Shown: positions 37,210 to 46,797, counted from the stretch's first letter. The stretch: DNA of 64,000 nucleotides from Afipia carboxidovorans OM5 (GCF_000218565.1 NC_015684.1:434001-498000); one strand, 5' to 3'. Made by a program: numbers and translations. Notes: generated from the letters alone by a model not told the origin.

Positions 37210-38697
37210 TCAATCCACCACGATCTTGACGCGCTCATTGGGCTTGAGCGCAGCGTGCTGGTCGAGACCGTTGAGAATCCGGAAGCGCTCCAGCGGACGG
37301 TCAATACCCTGCATCCGACGTGCCATCGATTCCACCGTGTCGCCGGGCTTGACGGTGACGACACGAATGCGCAGCGGCCGCGCCGCCTGAATCTCGCCAA
37401 GCGTCAGGCGACGGAAAGAATGCACGGTGTCGCGGAATGACTTCTCGGCGTCGGCTGTCTTGTTCTTCGCGGCGAAGATGAAACGATAGACATCGCCGCC
37501 GACGCGCAGCGCATAAATGCGGAATTGCCACTGATCGCTGCCCGCGGTTGCGGTCGCGGCAGGCGTGCCGTTGATGGTGGTCTCCTCGACGGAGGCTTGG
37601 TCGACATTCTCCATCCAGCCGGAATTGAGATAGCTCGACAGCGAAGTCTCTTGCGGTACGCGCACGACATCGAAGCGCAGCGCCTGCGCGCCGCCTTCAC
37701 GCACGCCGACCACGGCCTGCGCCGTATTCTCCAGCACATAGCTGTCAGGCGCGAGGAAGGTGAAGCCGAGCTTGGGATGCAGGAAGCGGCGCCCACGCAC
37801 AAAGCCCTCGCTCGGGTCTTCGCCAAAGACAATGTTGTCGATGGCGGATAGATAGGCCTCGCGGTCGCGCTCGTTGGCTCCCGATGCCGCAAATTTCCGG
37901 GCGCTGTTCTCGGCGGATTCGACACGCTCGGGCGTTGCCGGGTGCGAGGATAAAAAGTCCTGCGAGCGCGGGTCGCCGACCGGCGAGGTTTTCAGCGCAG
38001 CGTTGCGTTCCATCGCGGACAGGAAACGCGACGCGCCATAGGGGTCGAAATTCGCCTTCGCGGCAAGAGCGACGCCGATCGCATCGGCCTCGAATTCTTG
38101 CGCACGGGAGAAGCTCGCCATCGTCAGCTTGGTCTTTGCAAGCGCAAGCGCCTGCATGTTGGCGTCCTGGCCGCCCATCTCGGTGATGACATGGCTCACA
38201 AGTGCTGCGCGCTTCGCCTGCTCCTCGCGGATCGAGGCGTGCTTGGCGAGCACATGCGCCATTTCATGCGAGAGAACGCTCGAGAGTTCGGAGGTATCGC
38301 TTGCAAGCGCAAGCAGTCCGCGGGTGACGTAAAGCTGGCCGGTCGGCAGGGCAAATGCGTTGACCGCACCCGAATTCAGAATCGTGACACGATAGGAAAA
38401 ATCCGGCCTGTCGGAGGCGGCGACCAGCCGGTCCACCGCCTTGACGATCAAGGCCTGCAGTTTCGGATCGTCATAGGAGCCGCCATAGGAGGCGAGAATT
38501 CGTTGATGCTCGCGGTCGGTCGCGTTGGTTGCCGGCGCGGGGCGCGTCATCTTGATGGTCGGCGGCGCGGGCGGCGTACCGGCCAACTGGAAGCGGCTCA
38601 TGTCCGAACAGGCGCCGCAGGCAAGCGCAAGGCACACCACCACAATCCCGGCGAAACGCCCGGCCGCGTGATGATCCCTCGTCACCTGTTGCTTCAC
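37210..38697 (-). CDS. M48 family metalloprotease with C-terminal LysM-like domain
   Basis: A 495-residue envelope protease of the BepA/LoiP type, a quality-control role for outer-membrane proteins by analogy. The N-terminal signal has a likely lipobox (Cys27 or Cys30 in LALACGAC). The zinc site HEMAH at 144-148 has a third ligand Glu203 (QEFEAD). The C-terminal ~50 residues (VRVVTVKPGDTVESMARRM ... LKPNERVKIVVD) are LysM-like and may bind peptidoglycan. The SNase-like gene ends 3 bp upstream of its start, so they form an operon. Confidence 0.92.
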   Translation of the reverse strand: MKQQVTRDHHAAGRFAGIVVVCLALACGACSDMSRFQLAGTPPAPPTIKMTRPAPATNATDREHQRILASYGGSYDDPKLQALIVKAVDRLVAASDRPDFSYRVTILNSGAVNAFALPTGQLYVTRGLLALASDTSELSSVLSHEMAHVLAKHASIREEQAKRAALVSHVITEMGGQDANMQALALAKTKLTMASFSRAQEFEADAIGVALAAKANFDPYGASRFLSAMERNAALKTSPVGDPRSQDFLSSHPATPERVESAENSARKFAASGANERDREAYLSAIDNIVFGEDPSEGFVRGRRFLHPKLGFTFLAPDSYVLENTAQAVVGVREGGAQALRFDVVRVPQETSLSSYLNSGWMENVDQASVEETTINGTPAATATAGSDQWQFRIYALRVGGDVYRFIFAAKNKTADAEKSFRDTVHSFRRLTLGEIQAARPLRIRVVTVKPGDTVESMARRMQGIDRPLERFRILNGLDQHAALKPNERVKIVVD

Positions 38698-38700
38698 GCG

Positions 38701-39495
38701 CTATTTGTCCCCGGCCGCAGCCGTTTCCTTCCCGCCGATGAATTCGATCTGACCGGGAGCGCGCGCCTCGATGCGCGGTCCCCCGTGGCGTTCGATCCAT
38801 CCCCGGACTCGAATGCGCCTGCCCTCTAGTGTCGCGGCATTTATTCCCGCCGCCGCGAAGGCCGGCATCATGCGACGGGAAATGGTCACGGCAAAGCCCT
38901 GAATCCGCCGCCTGCCGAAATTGAGATAAAGCGTACTGCCGGCCTGCCGTGCAGATAATATTGTACCGTCCACAAGTGTAAACCTTCCGATATGTTTCAA
39001 AATGGAACTCGGGTTGGAACCGCTCTCAATAAAGTTTGGCGTCGCCCACGCCCCGCGCTTTGATTTTTCGGCGCGGCTTTCCGCGCTTCTCAACTCTCGC
39101 GCGCAAGACTCATCCCGTACGGTTCCCGAGGCGACGGCGAAGCCTGCGTCCGCAAGCGCGCTTTGAAGCGTGTCTGGCTTGCCTGCGATCAGCACAAAAG
39201 CATGTTGCCGGCCGTAGCGGTCCGGCGTCTCGTCCGTGCCGCGTAGCGTGACGGTCCGGTCGAGTGCATGGTCACGCAGCCAGGTGGCGCCGTCTGCTTC
39301 CGCTGATTTTGGAATCTCGATTCCCGTGAGGCGAATCTCGCGTCCGTCCACAAGTCGCAGTGTGCGTGCATCGAGGATCGCCGCGATCTTGCTCTCACCG
39401 AGAACAGTCGGCGGCTCGCACGCCGCCTGCGCATTGGCGGTAAGAGGTACGATCCATGTCGTGAGGAGGATCAGAAAAGCGCGCCGGCGAATCAT
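38701..39495 (-). CDS. Thermonuclease (SNase-like) family protein
   Basis: A 264-residue exported protein with a signal peptide (MIRRRAFLILLTTWIVPLTANAQA) and an SNase-like OB fold (about 38-150). Visible motifs are ILDARTLRLVDGREIRLTGIEIPK, VTLRGTDETPDRYGRQHAFVLI and the C-terminal part of the fold ARELRSAESRAEKSKRGAW. The catalytic Arg/Glu set of staphylococcal nuclease is only partly recognisable, so nuclease activity is uncertain. Start at 39495; ATG 39522 adds nine residues. Upstream partner of the M48 protease gene. Confidence 0.85.
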   Translation of the reverse strand: MIRRRAFLILLTTWIVPLTANAQAACEPPTVLGESKIAAILDARTLRLVDGREIRLTGIEIPKSAEADGATWLRDHALDRTVTLRGTDETPDRYGRQHAFVLIAGKPDTLQSALADAGFAVASGTVRDESCARELRSAESRAEKSKRGAWATPNFIESGSNPSSILKHIGRFTLVDGTILSARQAGSTLYLNFGRRRIQGFAVTISRRMMPAFAAAGINAATLEGRRIRVRGWIERHGGPRIEARAPGQIEFIGGKETAAAGDK

Positions 39496-39518
39496 GGATA
39501 CGCCGGCGCGGATGTGCA

Positions 39519-39788
39519 TCACCGATTACCGGGATCGGAGATTGCGCGGCGCGCGACAAGCCTGTTCCAGATGAACAGCACCACCAGCGCGCCGATCGTG
39601 GCGGTGATGAAGCCCGCGCCCTGGTTCGGTCCGTAATGGCCGATCGCCTGGCCGATCCATGTTGCGAGGAAGGCACCGGCGATGCCGAGCGCGGTGGTCA
39701 GGATGAACCCGCTCGGATTGTTCGGGCCCGGAGACAGAAGGCGCGCAAGAATGCCGGCGACGAAGCCGACCAGCAGAACATAGAGCAT
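39519..39788 (-). CDS. GlsB/YeaQ/YmgE family stress-response membrane protein
   Basis: An 89-residue protein with three membrane helices: MLYVLLVGFVAGILARLLSPGPNNPSGFILTTALGIAGAFLATWIGQAIG ... ATIGALVVLFIWNRLV. Matches the transglycosylase-associated/GlsB family, widely induced by general stress. The start is ATG 39788. It is 35 bp downstream of the YidB-like gene on the same strand, so the two may be co-expressed. Confidence 0.93.
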   Translation of the reverse strand: MLYVLLVGFVAGILARLLSPGPNNPSGFILTTALGIAGAFLATWIGQAIGHYGPNQGAGFITATIGALVVLFIWNRLVARRAISDPGNR

Positions 39789-39823
39789 TGCAAAAATCCT
39801 TTTTGAAAATGAAGCGCTCGCTC

Positions 39824-40420
39824 TTAGAGCCAGCGCGAGGCTTCCTGCTCGTTCGGCAGCCGCCCATCCGGCGTGAGCTGGTGGATGAATTCCGGCAGTT
39901 GCTGCGCGAGCCCGTCGAGCAGTTCGTTGCGTGACAGTCCGGTCTGCGAGGTCAGGGTGTTGATCTGATCGGCGCCGAGCGCGCTTGCGAGATCATCGGA
40001 GGTGATCGGCTTGTTGGAGCCGGGGCTCACCCAGGAGTTTGCGGCATCGCCGTGGCCCGCCTCCTGAAATTGCTTGAGGAGATCGTTGAGACCGCCGCTC
40101 AGCACGCTGCCGGCTGCGCCGCCTGCGAGAAGGCCGCCCAGCAAGCCGCCGAGATTGCCCTGCAACAGGCCACCGAGGCCACCGCTCAAGCCGCCTGTCG
40201 GCAGACCGCCGGTCGGTGCAGTGGTGCTTCCGGGCAGCGTGGAGCTGCCGCCCGTGGGCGCAGTCGCCGTTCCTGTCGAGCCGGAGAGATGCTTGACGGC
40301 CTTGTAGGCGAGCAGCGCGAGGATCGCCATGGTGATGGGAGACATGCCGCCGGATGCGGTGGCGTCTTTCGGGCCGCGCGGCCCGTTCTGCATCCCGTTG
40401 AGAACATCAAACAAACCCAT
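39824..40420 (-). CDS. YidB family (DUF937) protein
   Basis: A 198-residue protein. The N-terminus MGLFDVLNGMQNGPRG and a short hydrophobic helix (MSPITMAILALLAYKAVKH) precede a Gly/Thr/Pro-rich low-complexity part (LGGLLQGNLGGLLGGLLAGG). The C-terminal YidB domain reads SWVSPGSNKPITSDDLASALGADQINTLTSQTGLSRNELLDGLAQQLPEFIHQLTPDGRLP. The biochemical role is unknown. Start at 40420; the longer frame upstream is not conserved. Confidence 0.9.
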   Translation of the reverse strand: MGLFDVLNGMQNGPRGPKDATASGGMSPITMAILALLAYKAVKHLSGSTGTATAPTGGSSTLPGSTTAPTGGLPTGGLSGGLGGLLQGNLGGLLGGLLAGGAAGSVLSGGLNDLLKQFQEAGHGDAANSWVSPGSNKPITSDDLASALGADQINTLTSQTGLSRNELLDGLAQQLPEFIHQLTPDGRLPNEQEASRWL

Positions 40421-40578
40421 GGTAGCCTCCATTTGTACTCGATCCGCTTGCAAGAATAGCGCGTGCGGCGCGTCTCTCAAGGCAGCGTGTGAACACAACT
40501 TCCTCACTACAGCGTCACGACACTGTGACGCCTTCAAGACAGCGGGTCATGACAGCCGCCTTGGCGCTTTGGCAGGCG

Positions 40579-40935
40579 TCAGGAGCGAGATTTGGTGCGG
40601 CGCGTCTTGCGTTTTGCCTTGCGCGCGCCGGTCTTTCTCGTCCGTGTCGTCTTGGAGGTCTTTCTGGTTGTTTTCTTTGTGGTTTTCCGTGAACTCGTGG
40701 TCTTCTTCGCGGTCTTTTTCCGCGCTGTCTTCTTCTTGGCGGCGCTGGTGCGGCTCGTCTTTTTCTTCGGGACCTTCTTGCCCTCGCGGCGCGCCTCGGA
40801 GAGTCCGATCGCGATGGCCTGTTTGCGGCTCTTCACTTTCTTGCCGCTGCGTCCGCTCTTGAGCGTGCCGGCCTTGCGCTTCTTCATCGCGCGCTCAACC
40901 TTGCGGCCGGCGCTCTTGGAATACTTTCTCGCCAT
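40579..40935 (-). CDS. DUF6496/histone-like basic protein
   Basis: A 118-residue, strongly basic protein. The N-terminal half MARKYSKSAGRKVERAMKKRKAGTLKSGRSGKKVKSRKQAIAIGLSEARREGKKVPKKK is the DUF6496 signature. The C-terminal half is almost only Lys/Arg/Thr/Ser (KKTARKKTAKKTT...), like an H1 tail. Probably a nucleoid-binding protein. Start at ATG 40935. It is divergent from the MMPL transporter gene. Confidence 0.85.
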   Translation of the reverse strand: MARKYSKSAGRKVERAMKKRKAGTLKSGRSGKKVKSRKQAIAIGLSEARREGKKVPKKKTSRTSAAKKKTARKKTAKKTTSSRKTTKKTTRKTSKTTRTRKTGARKAKRKTRRTKSRS

Positions 40936-41183
40936 CGTGAGCTCCCTTCTGGTGGAGTTAAAGTCTGCGGGCGTCCGTTCGGTTCCAGATTCGGTCGCCA
41001 AGTTGCCGCACCGCGGCCTCACCAGGAGATAAGGTTGGCCGTTGCACGGGAGGCGTGCTGGCGAGAGCGGAACCGCTCTGATAATTGTTTGGATGTGCTT
41101 CGCGACGCGCCTCCGGCGGTCGGAGCCGCCCGCATAATCTCGATCGCCCGCGTTTGAAATCATCTCACCGCACCGGATCGCTC

Positions 41184-43556
41184 ATGACAGTTCCTCCGCC
41201 CAATGATTCTGCCGTTCCGGTCGACCCCAAGCGCAATTTCTCGATTGCGTTCGGGCTGGAGCGAATCGGCCTGATCGCGATTCGGGCGCCGGTGGTGTCG
41301 CTCGTGGTGCTGATGACGCTATGCGTAATCGCGATCTTCGGGCTTCAGCACATCAAGATCGATGATTCGCTGAGCCAGCTTTTTCGTTCCGAGACTCCCG
41401 AATACAAGCAGTACGAGGAAGTGACGAAGCGCTTCCCGTCCGCCGAATACGACGTGCTGGTGGTGGTCGAGGGCAAGACGCTATTGGAGCGCAATTCGCT
41501 GGAGAAGCTGCGCGATCTCGTCACCGACCTGCAACTTGTCGACGGTACTCGCGGCATCATCTCGCTGTTCTCGGCGCGTCAGCCGCCCGAAAACGGCAAC
41601 CTGCCGGCGCCGCTCTTTCCCGAGACGCTGCCGCAGGGACAGGCGTATCAGGATTTTATCGCCAAGGTCCGTGGCAATGAGGTGATCCGCGGCAAGCTCC
41701 TGTCCGATGACGGCACGCTGGCGCTGGTTGTGCTCGCGCTCGATCCGGAGGTTGTCAGCAGCAAGGGGCTCGGCAAGACGATCGGCGAAGTCCGCGACCT
41801 GATGAAGGACGATCTCGCCGGCACCGGCCTCACGAGCCAGCTATCCGGCGTGCCGGTGATGCAGCTTGAAATCCGCAACGCGGTCGAGCGCGACGGCCTC
41901 ACCTACAACATCGCTGGCATCCTTGCGGGCTGTCTGATCGCCATCGTGTTCTTCCGGCGCATCTCGTTCATGGTTGCCGCGGCATTCCCGCCGCTGCTCG
42001 CGATTCTGATGTCGCTTGGTGCGCTCGGCTGGCTCGGCTTCAGCCTCAATATGTTCCTGAACGTGATGACGCCGCTGATCATGGTCATCAGTTTCGCCGA
42101 TTCGATGCAGCTCACGTTCGCGGCGCGCGATCGCCTGATTGCTGGCGAGGACAAATACACGGCCTTCCGCAATGCGGTGCTCGTCGTCGGTCCAGCCTGC
42201 GTGCTGACGCACGGCACGGCGGCACTGTCGTTCATTGCGCTGCAGTTTTCCGATTCGGATCTGATCCGGAAATTCGGCGAAGCGGGGCTGATGGCGACCA
42301 TCATCGCGCTCGTCGCGGTGTTGTCGCTGGTGCCGGTGTTCGGCGTGCTTCTCGTGCGCAAGGAGAGCGTGTTCGTCACCAGGATCAAGGGTGCGGACGC
42401 GGGCGTCGAGGCGCTACGCGCGTTCTGCCGCTGGATCGCGGTGCGCATGGTCGGCCATCCGGGGCTGTTCAGCCTGATTGCATTGCTCATCGTGGTCGGG
42501 CTTGGCGTGATCTACGCCAATCTGCAGCCGCGCTATCGGCTCGCCGATCAGGTGCCCGACAAGAAGCAGGCGGTCGAGGCGAGCGGGCGGCTCGATGCGA
42601 AGCTCACCGGCGCGAATCCGATCGATGTGCTGATCGAATTCCCCAAGGGCGAAAACCTCTATTCGCCGGAGACGCTGAAGGTGATCGCGGACGTCCACAG
42701 CATCATCGAGAAGCAGGCGGGCGTCGGCAACGTCTGGTCGCTGGAGACGCTGCGGCGCTGGCTTGCGGAAAAGGCAGGGCGCACCGATGTCGCGACGCTC
42801 AAGGAATATGTCGACATGTTGCCCAAGCATCTGTCCGGCCGCTTTATCTCCGCCGATCAGGATGCGGTGGTTGTCTCGGGCCGCGTGCCGGACCTCGATT
42901 CCAGTCAGATACTGCCGACGGTCGAGAAACTCGATGCGGCGATGGGCGCGGTGCGGCAGGCGAATCCGGGTTATCGGATTTCTGTCACCGGCCTCTCGGC
43001 GATCGCTGCCCGCAACAGCGCGAGCATGATCAGCAAGCTGAACCACGGCCTGACCATCGAGTTCGGCCTCGTCGCGGCGTTCATCGGGCTGGCGTTCCGT
43101 TCGGTGACGGTGATGTTCGCGAGCATTCTGCCGGGCATCTTCCCGGTGGTGCTGTCCGGCACCGTGTTGTGGCTGTTGGGCGAGGGATTGCAGTTTGCGA
43201 GCGTGGTGGCGCTCACCGTCTCATTCGGCCTCGGCCTCAGCGCGACGATTCACTTCCTCAACCGATTGCGGCTCGAGGAACAGCCCGGCGTGGATGAGGG
43301 GCTTGCGGTCGAGCGCGCGACCGTGCTGGTCGGCCCGGCGCTTATTCTGACGACGGTGGTGCTGGCCTGCGGTCTGGTGGTGACGGTGTTCTCCGACCTG
43401 CCGTCGCTGCGGCTGTTCGGCTGGCTCAGCGCGTTCGCGATGATTGCAGCGCTGGTCGCCGACCTGTTCATCCTGCGGCCGACCGCGATGTTCCTCATCA
43501 GCCTCTCGCACCGGCTGCGCGGCGCGTGGCGACGCGATCCGAAGCCTGCTGAGTAA
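41184..43556 (+). CDS. RND/MMPL-family transporter (HAE3 type)
   Basis: A 790-residue inner-membrane exporter with two halves. Each has a membrane helix, a periplasmic loop (about 70-235 and about 470-625) and a five-helix sterol-sensing-like bundle (NMFLNVMTPLIMVISFADSMQLTFAARDR; FASVVALTVSFGLGLSATIHFLNRLRLEE). Relatives include hopanoid transporter HpnN and lipid exporters; no hopanoid genes are nearby, so the substrate is open. Start at ATG 41184. Ends in a bidirectional terminator. Confidence 0.88.
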   Translation: MTVPPPNDSAVPVDPKRNFSIAFGLERIGLIAIRAPVVSLVVLMTLCVIAIFGLQHIKIDDSLSQLFRSETPEYKQYEEVTKRFPSAEYDVLVVVEGKTLLERNSLEKLRDLVTDLQLVDGTRGIISLFSARQPPENGNLPAPLFPETLPQGQAYQDFIAKVRGNEVIRGKLLSDDGTLALVVLALDPEVVSSKGLGKTIGEVRDLMKDDLAGTGLTSQLSGVPVMQLEIRNAVERDGLTYNIAGILAGCLIAIVFFRRISFMVAAAFPPLLAILMSLGALGWLGFSLNMFLNVMTPLIMVISFADSMQLTFAARDRLIAGEDKYTAFRNAVLVVGPACVLTHGTAALSFIALQFSDSDLIRKFGEAGLMATIIALVAVLSLVPVFGVLLVRKESVFVTRIKGADAGVEALRAFCRWIAVRMVGHPGLFSLIALLIVVGLGVIYANLQPRYRLADQVPDKKQAVEASGRLDAKLTGANPIDVLIEFPKGENLYSPETLKVIADVHSIIEKQAGVGNVWSLETLRRWLAEKAGRTDVATLKEYVDMLPKHLSGRFISADQDAVVVSGRVPDLDSSQILPTVEKLDAAMGAVRQANPGYRISVTGLSAIAARNSASMISKLNHGLTIEFGLVAAFIGLAFRSVTVMFASILPGIFPVVLSGTVLWLLGEGLQFASVVALTVSFGLGLSATIHFLNRLRLEEQPGVDEGLAVERATVLVGPALILTTVVLACGLVVTVFSDLPSLRLFGWLSAFAMIAALVADLFILRPTAMFLISLSHRLRGAWRRDPKPAE

Positions 43557-43584
43557 GGGCGTCAGATCGATTCTGTGAGAATGT

Positions 43585-43619
43585 AAAAAACCTCCGGACC
43601 AGATGTCCGGAGGTTTTTT
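43585..43619. terminator. Bidirectional terminator
   Basis: AAAAAACCTCCGGACC, a short loop, then its inverse TGTCCGGAGGTTTTTT. Serves the MMPL gene (plus) and the converging small exported protein (minus). Confidence 0.9.
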
Positions 43620-43635
43620 GACACGGAGACAGAGC

Positions 43636-44142
43636 TTAGCGGCTGAGCGAGATGTTCACGGCGCGCAGTTCGCCCTTCGAGGCGATGGCGACGGTCTGCT
43701 TGTTGCCGCGGGTCGAGATGTTGAACGTCGCAGCATAGCCGGCGGTCTGCACCAGGGCCGTGACCTGGCCGCCCGAGACGCGGCCTTCCACTGTGCCGTT
43801 GACGCCGCGGCTCTCCTCCGTCCAGTTTCCGCTGAGCTCGCCGCCCGTGGAACGCACCTCGCTTGCGAGATCGAAGCGGTAGCTGTCGCTCGCGCAGCGC
43901 AGATTGATGTTCAGAACGTTATTGCCGCCGCTGGTGGTATATTTACCCCGACAGCGAATCCGCTCGCTGCCTGTGCCGTTGTTGTTGGCAATCGTGATGC
44001 TGCCGCTGCCAGACCACTGGCCGGCGTAGTCGGCAAACGCGCCTCCGCTCTGTGCATGGCTGGTCGAGGCCGGCAGCAACATCATCGCACCCAATACGAC
44101 GGCGGCCGCGGCACCCGGCAAAGTTCTTGGAAAGCGAATCAT
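43636..44142 (-). CDS. Small exported protein of unknown function
   Basis: A 168-residue protein with a clear signal peptide (MIRFPRTLPGAAAAVVLGAMMLLPASTSHAQ). The beta-rich, Gly/Ser-rich body contains GQWSGSGSITIANNNGTGSERIRCRGKYTTSGGNNVLNINLRCASDSYRFDL. Two cysteines could form one disulfide. Similar small periplasmic proteins are common in Bradyrhizobium and Afipia, with no known role. Start at ATG 44142; upstream in-frame codons lack a signal peptide. Confidence 0.72.
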   Translation of the reverse strand: MIRFPRTLPGAAAAVVLGAMMLLPASTSHAQSGGAFADYAGQWSGSGSITIANNNGTGSERIRCRGKYTTSGGNNVLNINLRCASDSYRFDLASEVRSTGGELSGNWTEESRGVNGTVEGRVSGGQVTALVQTAGYAATFNISTRGNKQTVAIASKGELRAVNISLSR

Positions 44143-44404
44143 ATGACAGGTTCCTGCAATGAGCGGGTTGTGGGCGGTTTCCCCATTCTGCGGGGCAATA
44201 TGGCTTGCGTCGGGCCGCAACAAAAGCGGGAAAACCTCGGTCGGCTCCGGTGCAAGAACTCAAGAATATAGGGAGGATGTCAGATGCGCCAACCCCGGAG
44301 AAAGGGGGGAGTTCGTCGCATTATTTTCAAGTTTTTTGCATAGGGCGCTGCCGCGCCGCGAAGATACGGGCGTGCGGCCGGGTCAATCGATCGCTGCGCA
44401 GGCG

Positions 44405-44815
44405 TTATCCGTCGTATGATGAGATTTCGATCAGACTGCCATCCGGATCGCGGCAATAGACCGAAGTGAGGGTGCCGCGTGCGCCTTGCTTTTTCACCGG
44501 CCCTTCCTCGATCGCGATCCCGCAAGTCTTGAGATGAGCGACAACGGTCTCCGGAGACGCCGAGGTGAGGAAGCAGAGGTCGTCGCTACCCGCGGCTTCA
44601 TGATCGGCGGTGAACCACTCCACCTTGTCGGTCGCAACGGGGCGCAGGTTGAGCTTCTGCTGACCGAACCGCATCGAAATGCGCGGGGCTTTGCCGGCAC
44701 CAGGGTCGAACACGGCGCGGGTCATACCGAGCACGCGCTCATACCACTGCGCAGAGGCTTCCGCGTTCGAGACATTGACGACGAGATGGTCGAGCGCATC
44801 GACAGTGAGTATCAT
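44405..44815 (-). CDS. VOC family protein (glyoxalase/bleomycin-resistance fold)
   Basis: A 136-residue VOC protein: DALDHLVVNVSNAEASAQWYERVLGMTRAVFDPG, KLNLRPV, GSDDLCFLT, SVYCRDPDGSLIEISSYDG. The first His (DHLV) and last Glu (IEIS) match metal ligand positions. The sequence resembles 'VOC family virulence protein' entries; the reaction is unknown. Start at ATG 44815. Stands between an exported protein gene and the tRNA. Confidence 0.85.
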   Translation of the reverse strand: MILTVDALDHLVVNVSNAEASAQWYERVLGMTRAVFDPGAGKAPRISMRFGQQKLNLRPVATDKVEWFTADHEAAGSDDLCFLTSASPETVVAHLKTCGIAIEEGPVKKQGARGTLTSVYCRDPDGSLIEISSYDG

Positions 44816-44948
44816 GTCACCTCCGGAATGAAGGGCGAAAAACGACTGGATGGCAAGGTCGGCGGTGGCCAGCCTAGCCGTGAAGGCCGAGCTCATCGGG
44901 CCGCCACCATAGCCTCCCAGGCGCCGCTCTGCTATGTACAGCCCCGTC

Positions 44949-45025
44949 GGTCCCGTAGCTCAGCCGGATAGAGCGACGGTTTCCTAAACCGTAGGTCGGA
45001 AGTTCGAGTCTTCCCGGGATCGCCA
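44949..45025 (+). tRNA. tRNA-Arg (anticodon CCU)
   Basis: A full cloverleaf. Acceptor GGTCCCG/CGGGATC (one G-U pair), D arm GCTCAGCCGGATAGAGC, anticodon stem ACGGT/ACCGT with loop TTCCTAA (anticodon CCT), T arm GGAAG-TTCGAGT-CTTCC, discriminator G and encoded CCA. It reads AGG codons. Confidence 0.96.
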
Positions 45026-45177
45026 TCGAATCGGAGGCATACCCCTGCCTTCCGCATACGGCCCGGCAGAAATGGGCCGTGCAGTCGTACGCCTCAGTTG
45101 AGGTTTGTCGTGATGCTGTGATCGGCGATGGGGTAGCGTTCCTTGCCCCGCATACCGGCGATTTGTCTGAGGTTTTC

Positions 45178-46797
45178 ATGCAGACGCTGCTGCTGCTCTT
45201 CCGCCCGCGTTTCATCGTCCTGACCTTGTGCGCGCTTGCCGCGCTCGCCTTTGCGGCCGCGATCGTGGCCGGAGGCCCGACCTATCTGTGGATGCCGCTC
45301 ACGCTGTTCGGCTGGCTCACCGGGCTTGGCATCAGAGACCTGCTGCAGGCGCGCCATGCGATCCTGCGCAACTATCCGATCTCCGGGCATTTCCGCTTTC
45401 TGTTCGAACAGATCCGCCCGGAGATGCGGCAGTATTTCTTCGAGAGCGAGAAGGACGGCAAGCCGTTCAGCCGCGACACCCGCGCCGTCGTCTACCAGCG
45501 CGCCAAGGTGGCGCTCGACAAGCGCCCGTTCGGCACCCAGAAGGATGTCTACGAGGACGGCTATGAGTGGATGCACCATTCGGTGGTGCCGAAGCCCGCG
45601 GCCGATTCCGATTTTCGCATCGTGATCGGCGGTACCGAATGTACCAGGCCGTATTCGGCTTCCGTCTTCAATGTCTCGGCGATGAGTTTCGGCGCCCTGA
45701 GCGCGAATGCGATCCGCGCGCTCAACGCCGGCGCAAAACAGGGCAAGTTCGCGCACGACACCGGCGAGGGCGGTGTGAGTTCATATCACCGCGAGAACGG
45801 CGGCGATCTCATCTGGGAAATCGGCTCTGGCTATTTCGGCTGCCGTACGCCGGACGGGCAGTTCGATCCCGACGCGTTCGCGCGCGTGGCCTCCGAGGAC
45901 CAGATCAAGATGGTCGAACTCAAGATCAGCCAGGGCGCGAAGCCCGGCCATGGCGGTGTTCTGCCGGCGGCAAAGGTCTCCGAGGAAATCTCGCTCGCAC
46001 GTGGTGTTGCGATGGGCGAGGACTGCATCTCGCCCGCCTATCATCGTGCCTTCTCAACACCCGTGGGGCTGATGCAGTTCATCGGCGAGATGCGGCGGCT
46101 GTCGGGCGGCAAGCCCGCCGGCTTCAAGTTGTGCATCGGTCATCGCTGGGAATTTCTCGCGATCTGCAAGGCGATGCTCGAGACGGGCATCTATCCTGAT
46201 TTCATCGTGGTCGATGGCAAGGAGGGAGGCACCGGCGCAGCGCCAATCGAGTTTGCCGATCATATCGGCGTGCCGATGCGTGAGGGCGTCAATTTTGTCC
46301 ACAACGCGCTGATCGGTATTAACGCCCGCGAGCGCATTCGCATCGGCGCGGCGGGCAAGATCGCGACCGCCTTCGACATGGCGCGCGCGATGGCGCTCGG
46401 CGCGGACTGGTGCAACTCGGCGCGTGGTTTTATGTTCTCGCTGGGGTGCATCCAGTCGTTGAGCTGTCATACGGGCCGCTGCCCGACCGGCGTCGCGACG
46501 CAGGATCCGATCCGCGCCCGCGCGTTGGTAGTGGAAGACAAGCGCGTGCGCGTGGCGAATTTTCACGACGCGACCTTGCGCGGGCTTGCCGAACTCGTCG
46601 CCGCTGCCGGGCTCGAACATCCGAACGAGATCAGGCCGATCCATTTCTCGCACCGCATCTCGAGCACCGAGGTGGTGTCGTTCGCCGAGCTTTATCCCCC
46701 GCTCGAACCGGGCGAGTTGTTGTCTGGCACACAAGATGCACGCTTTGCACAAGCCTGGGCGTTGGCGCAGGCCGCGACGTTCGCACCGAAAGTGTGA
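45178..46797 (+). CDS. FMN-binding glutamate synthase family protein
   Basis: A 539-residue membrane-anchored protein. Two N-terminal helices (about 7-28 and 33-50) precede a GltB central/FMN-type (beta/alpha)8 domain. It keeps VSAMSFGALSANAIRALNAGA, DTGEGGVSSYH, KISQGAKPGHGGVLPAAKVS, VVDGKEGGTGAAPIEFADHIG and the 3Fe-4S motif C-x5-C-x4-C in GCIQSLSCHTGRCPTGVATQ. No glutaminase domain and no small subunit are next to it, so true glutamate synthase activity is doubtful. Start ATG 45178. Confidence 0.9.
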   Translation: MQTLLLLFRPRFIVLTLCALAALAFAAAIVAGGPTYLWMPLTLFGWLTGLGIRDLLQARHAILRNYPISGHFRFLFEQIRPEMRQYFFESEKDGKPFSRDTRAVVYQRAKVALDKRPFGTQKDVYEDGYEWMHHSVVPKPAADSDFRIVIGGTECTRPYSASVFNVSAMSFGALSANAIRALNAGAKQGKFAHDTGEGGVSSYHRENGGDLIWEIGSGYFGCRTPDGQFDPDAFARVASEDQIKMVELKISQGAKPGHGGVLPAAKVSEEISLARGVAMGEDCISPAYHRAFSTPVGLMQFIGEMRRLSGGKPAGFKLCIGHRWEFLAICKAMLETGIYPDFIVVDGKEGGTGAAPIEFADHIGVPMREGVNFVHNALIGINARERIRIGAAGKIATAFDMARAMALGADWCNSARGFMFSLGCIQSLSCHTGRCPTGVATQDPIRARALVVEDKRVRVANFHDATLRGLAELVAAAGLEHPNEIRPIHFSHRISSTEVVSFAELYPPLEPGELLSGTQDARFAQAWALAQAATFAPKV

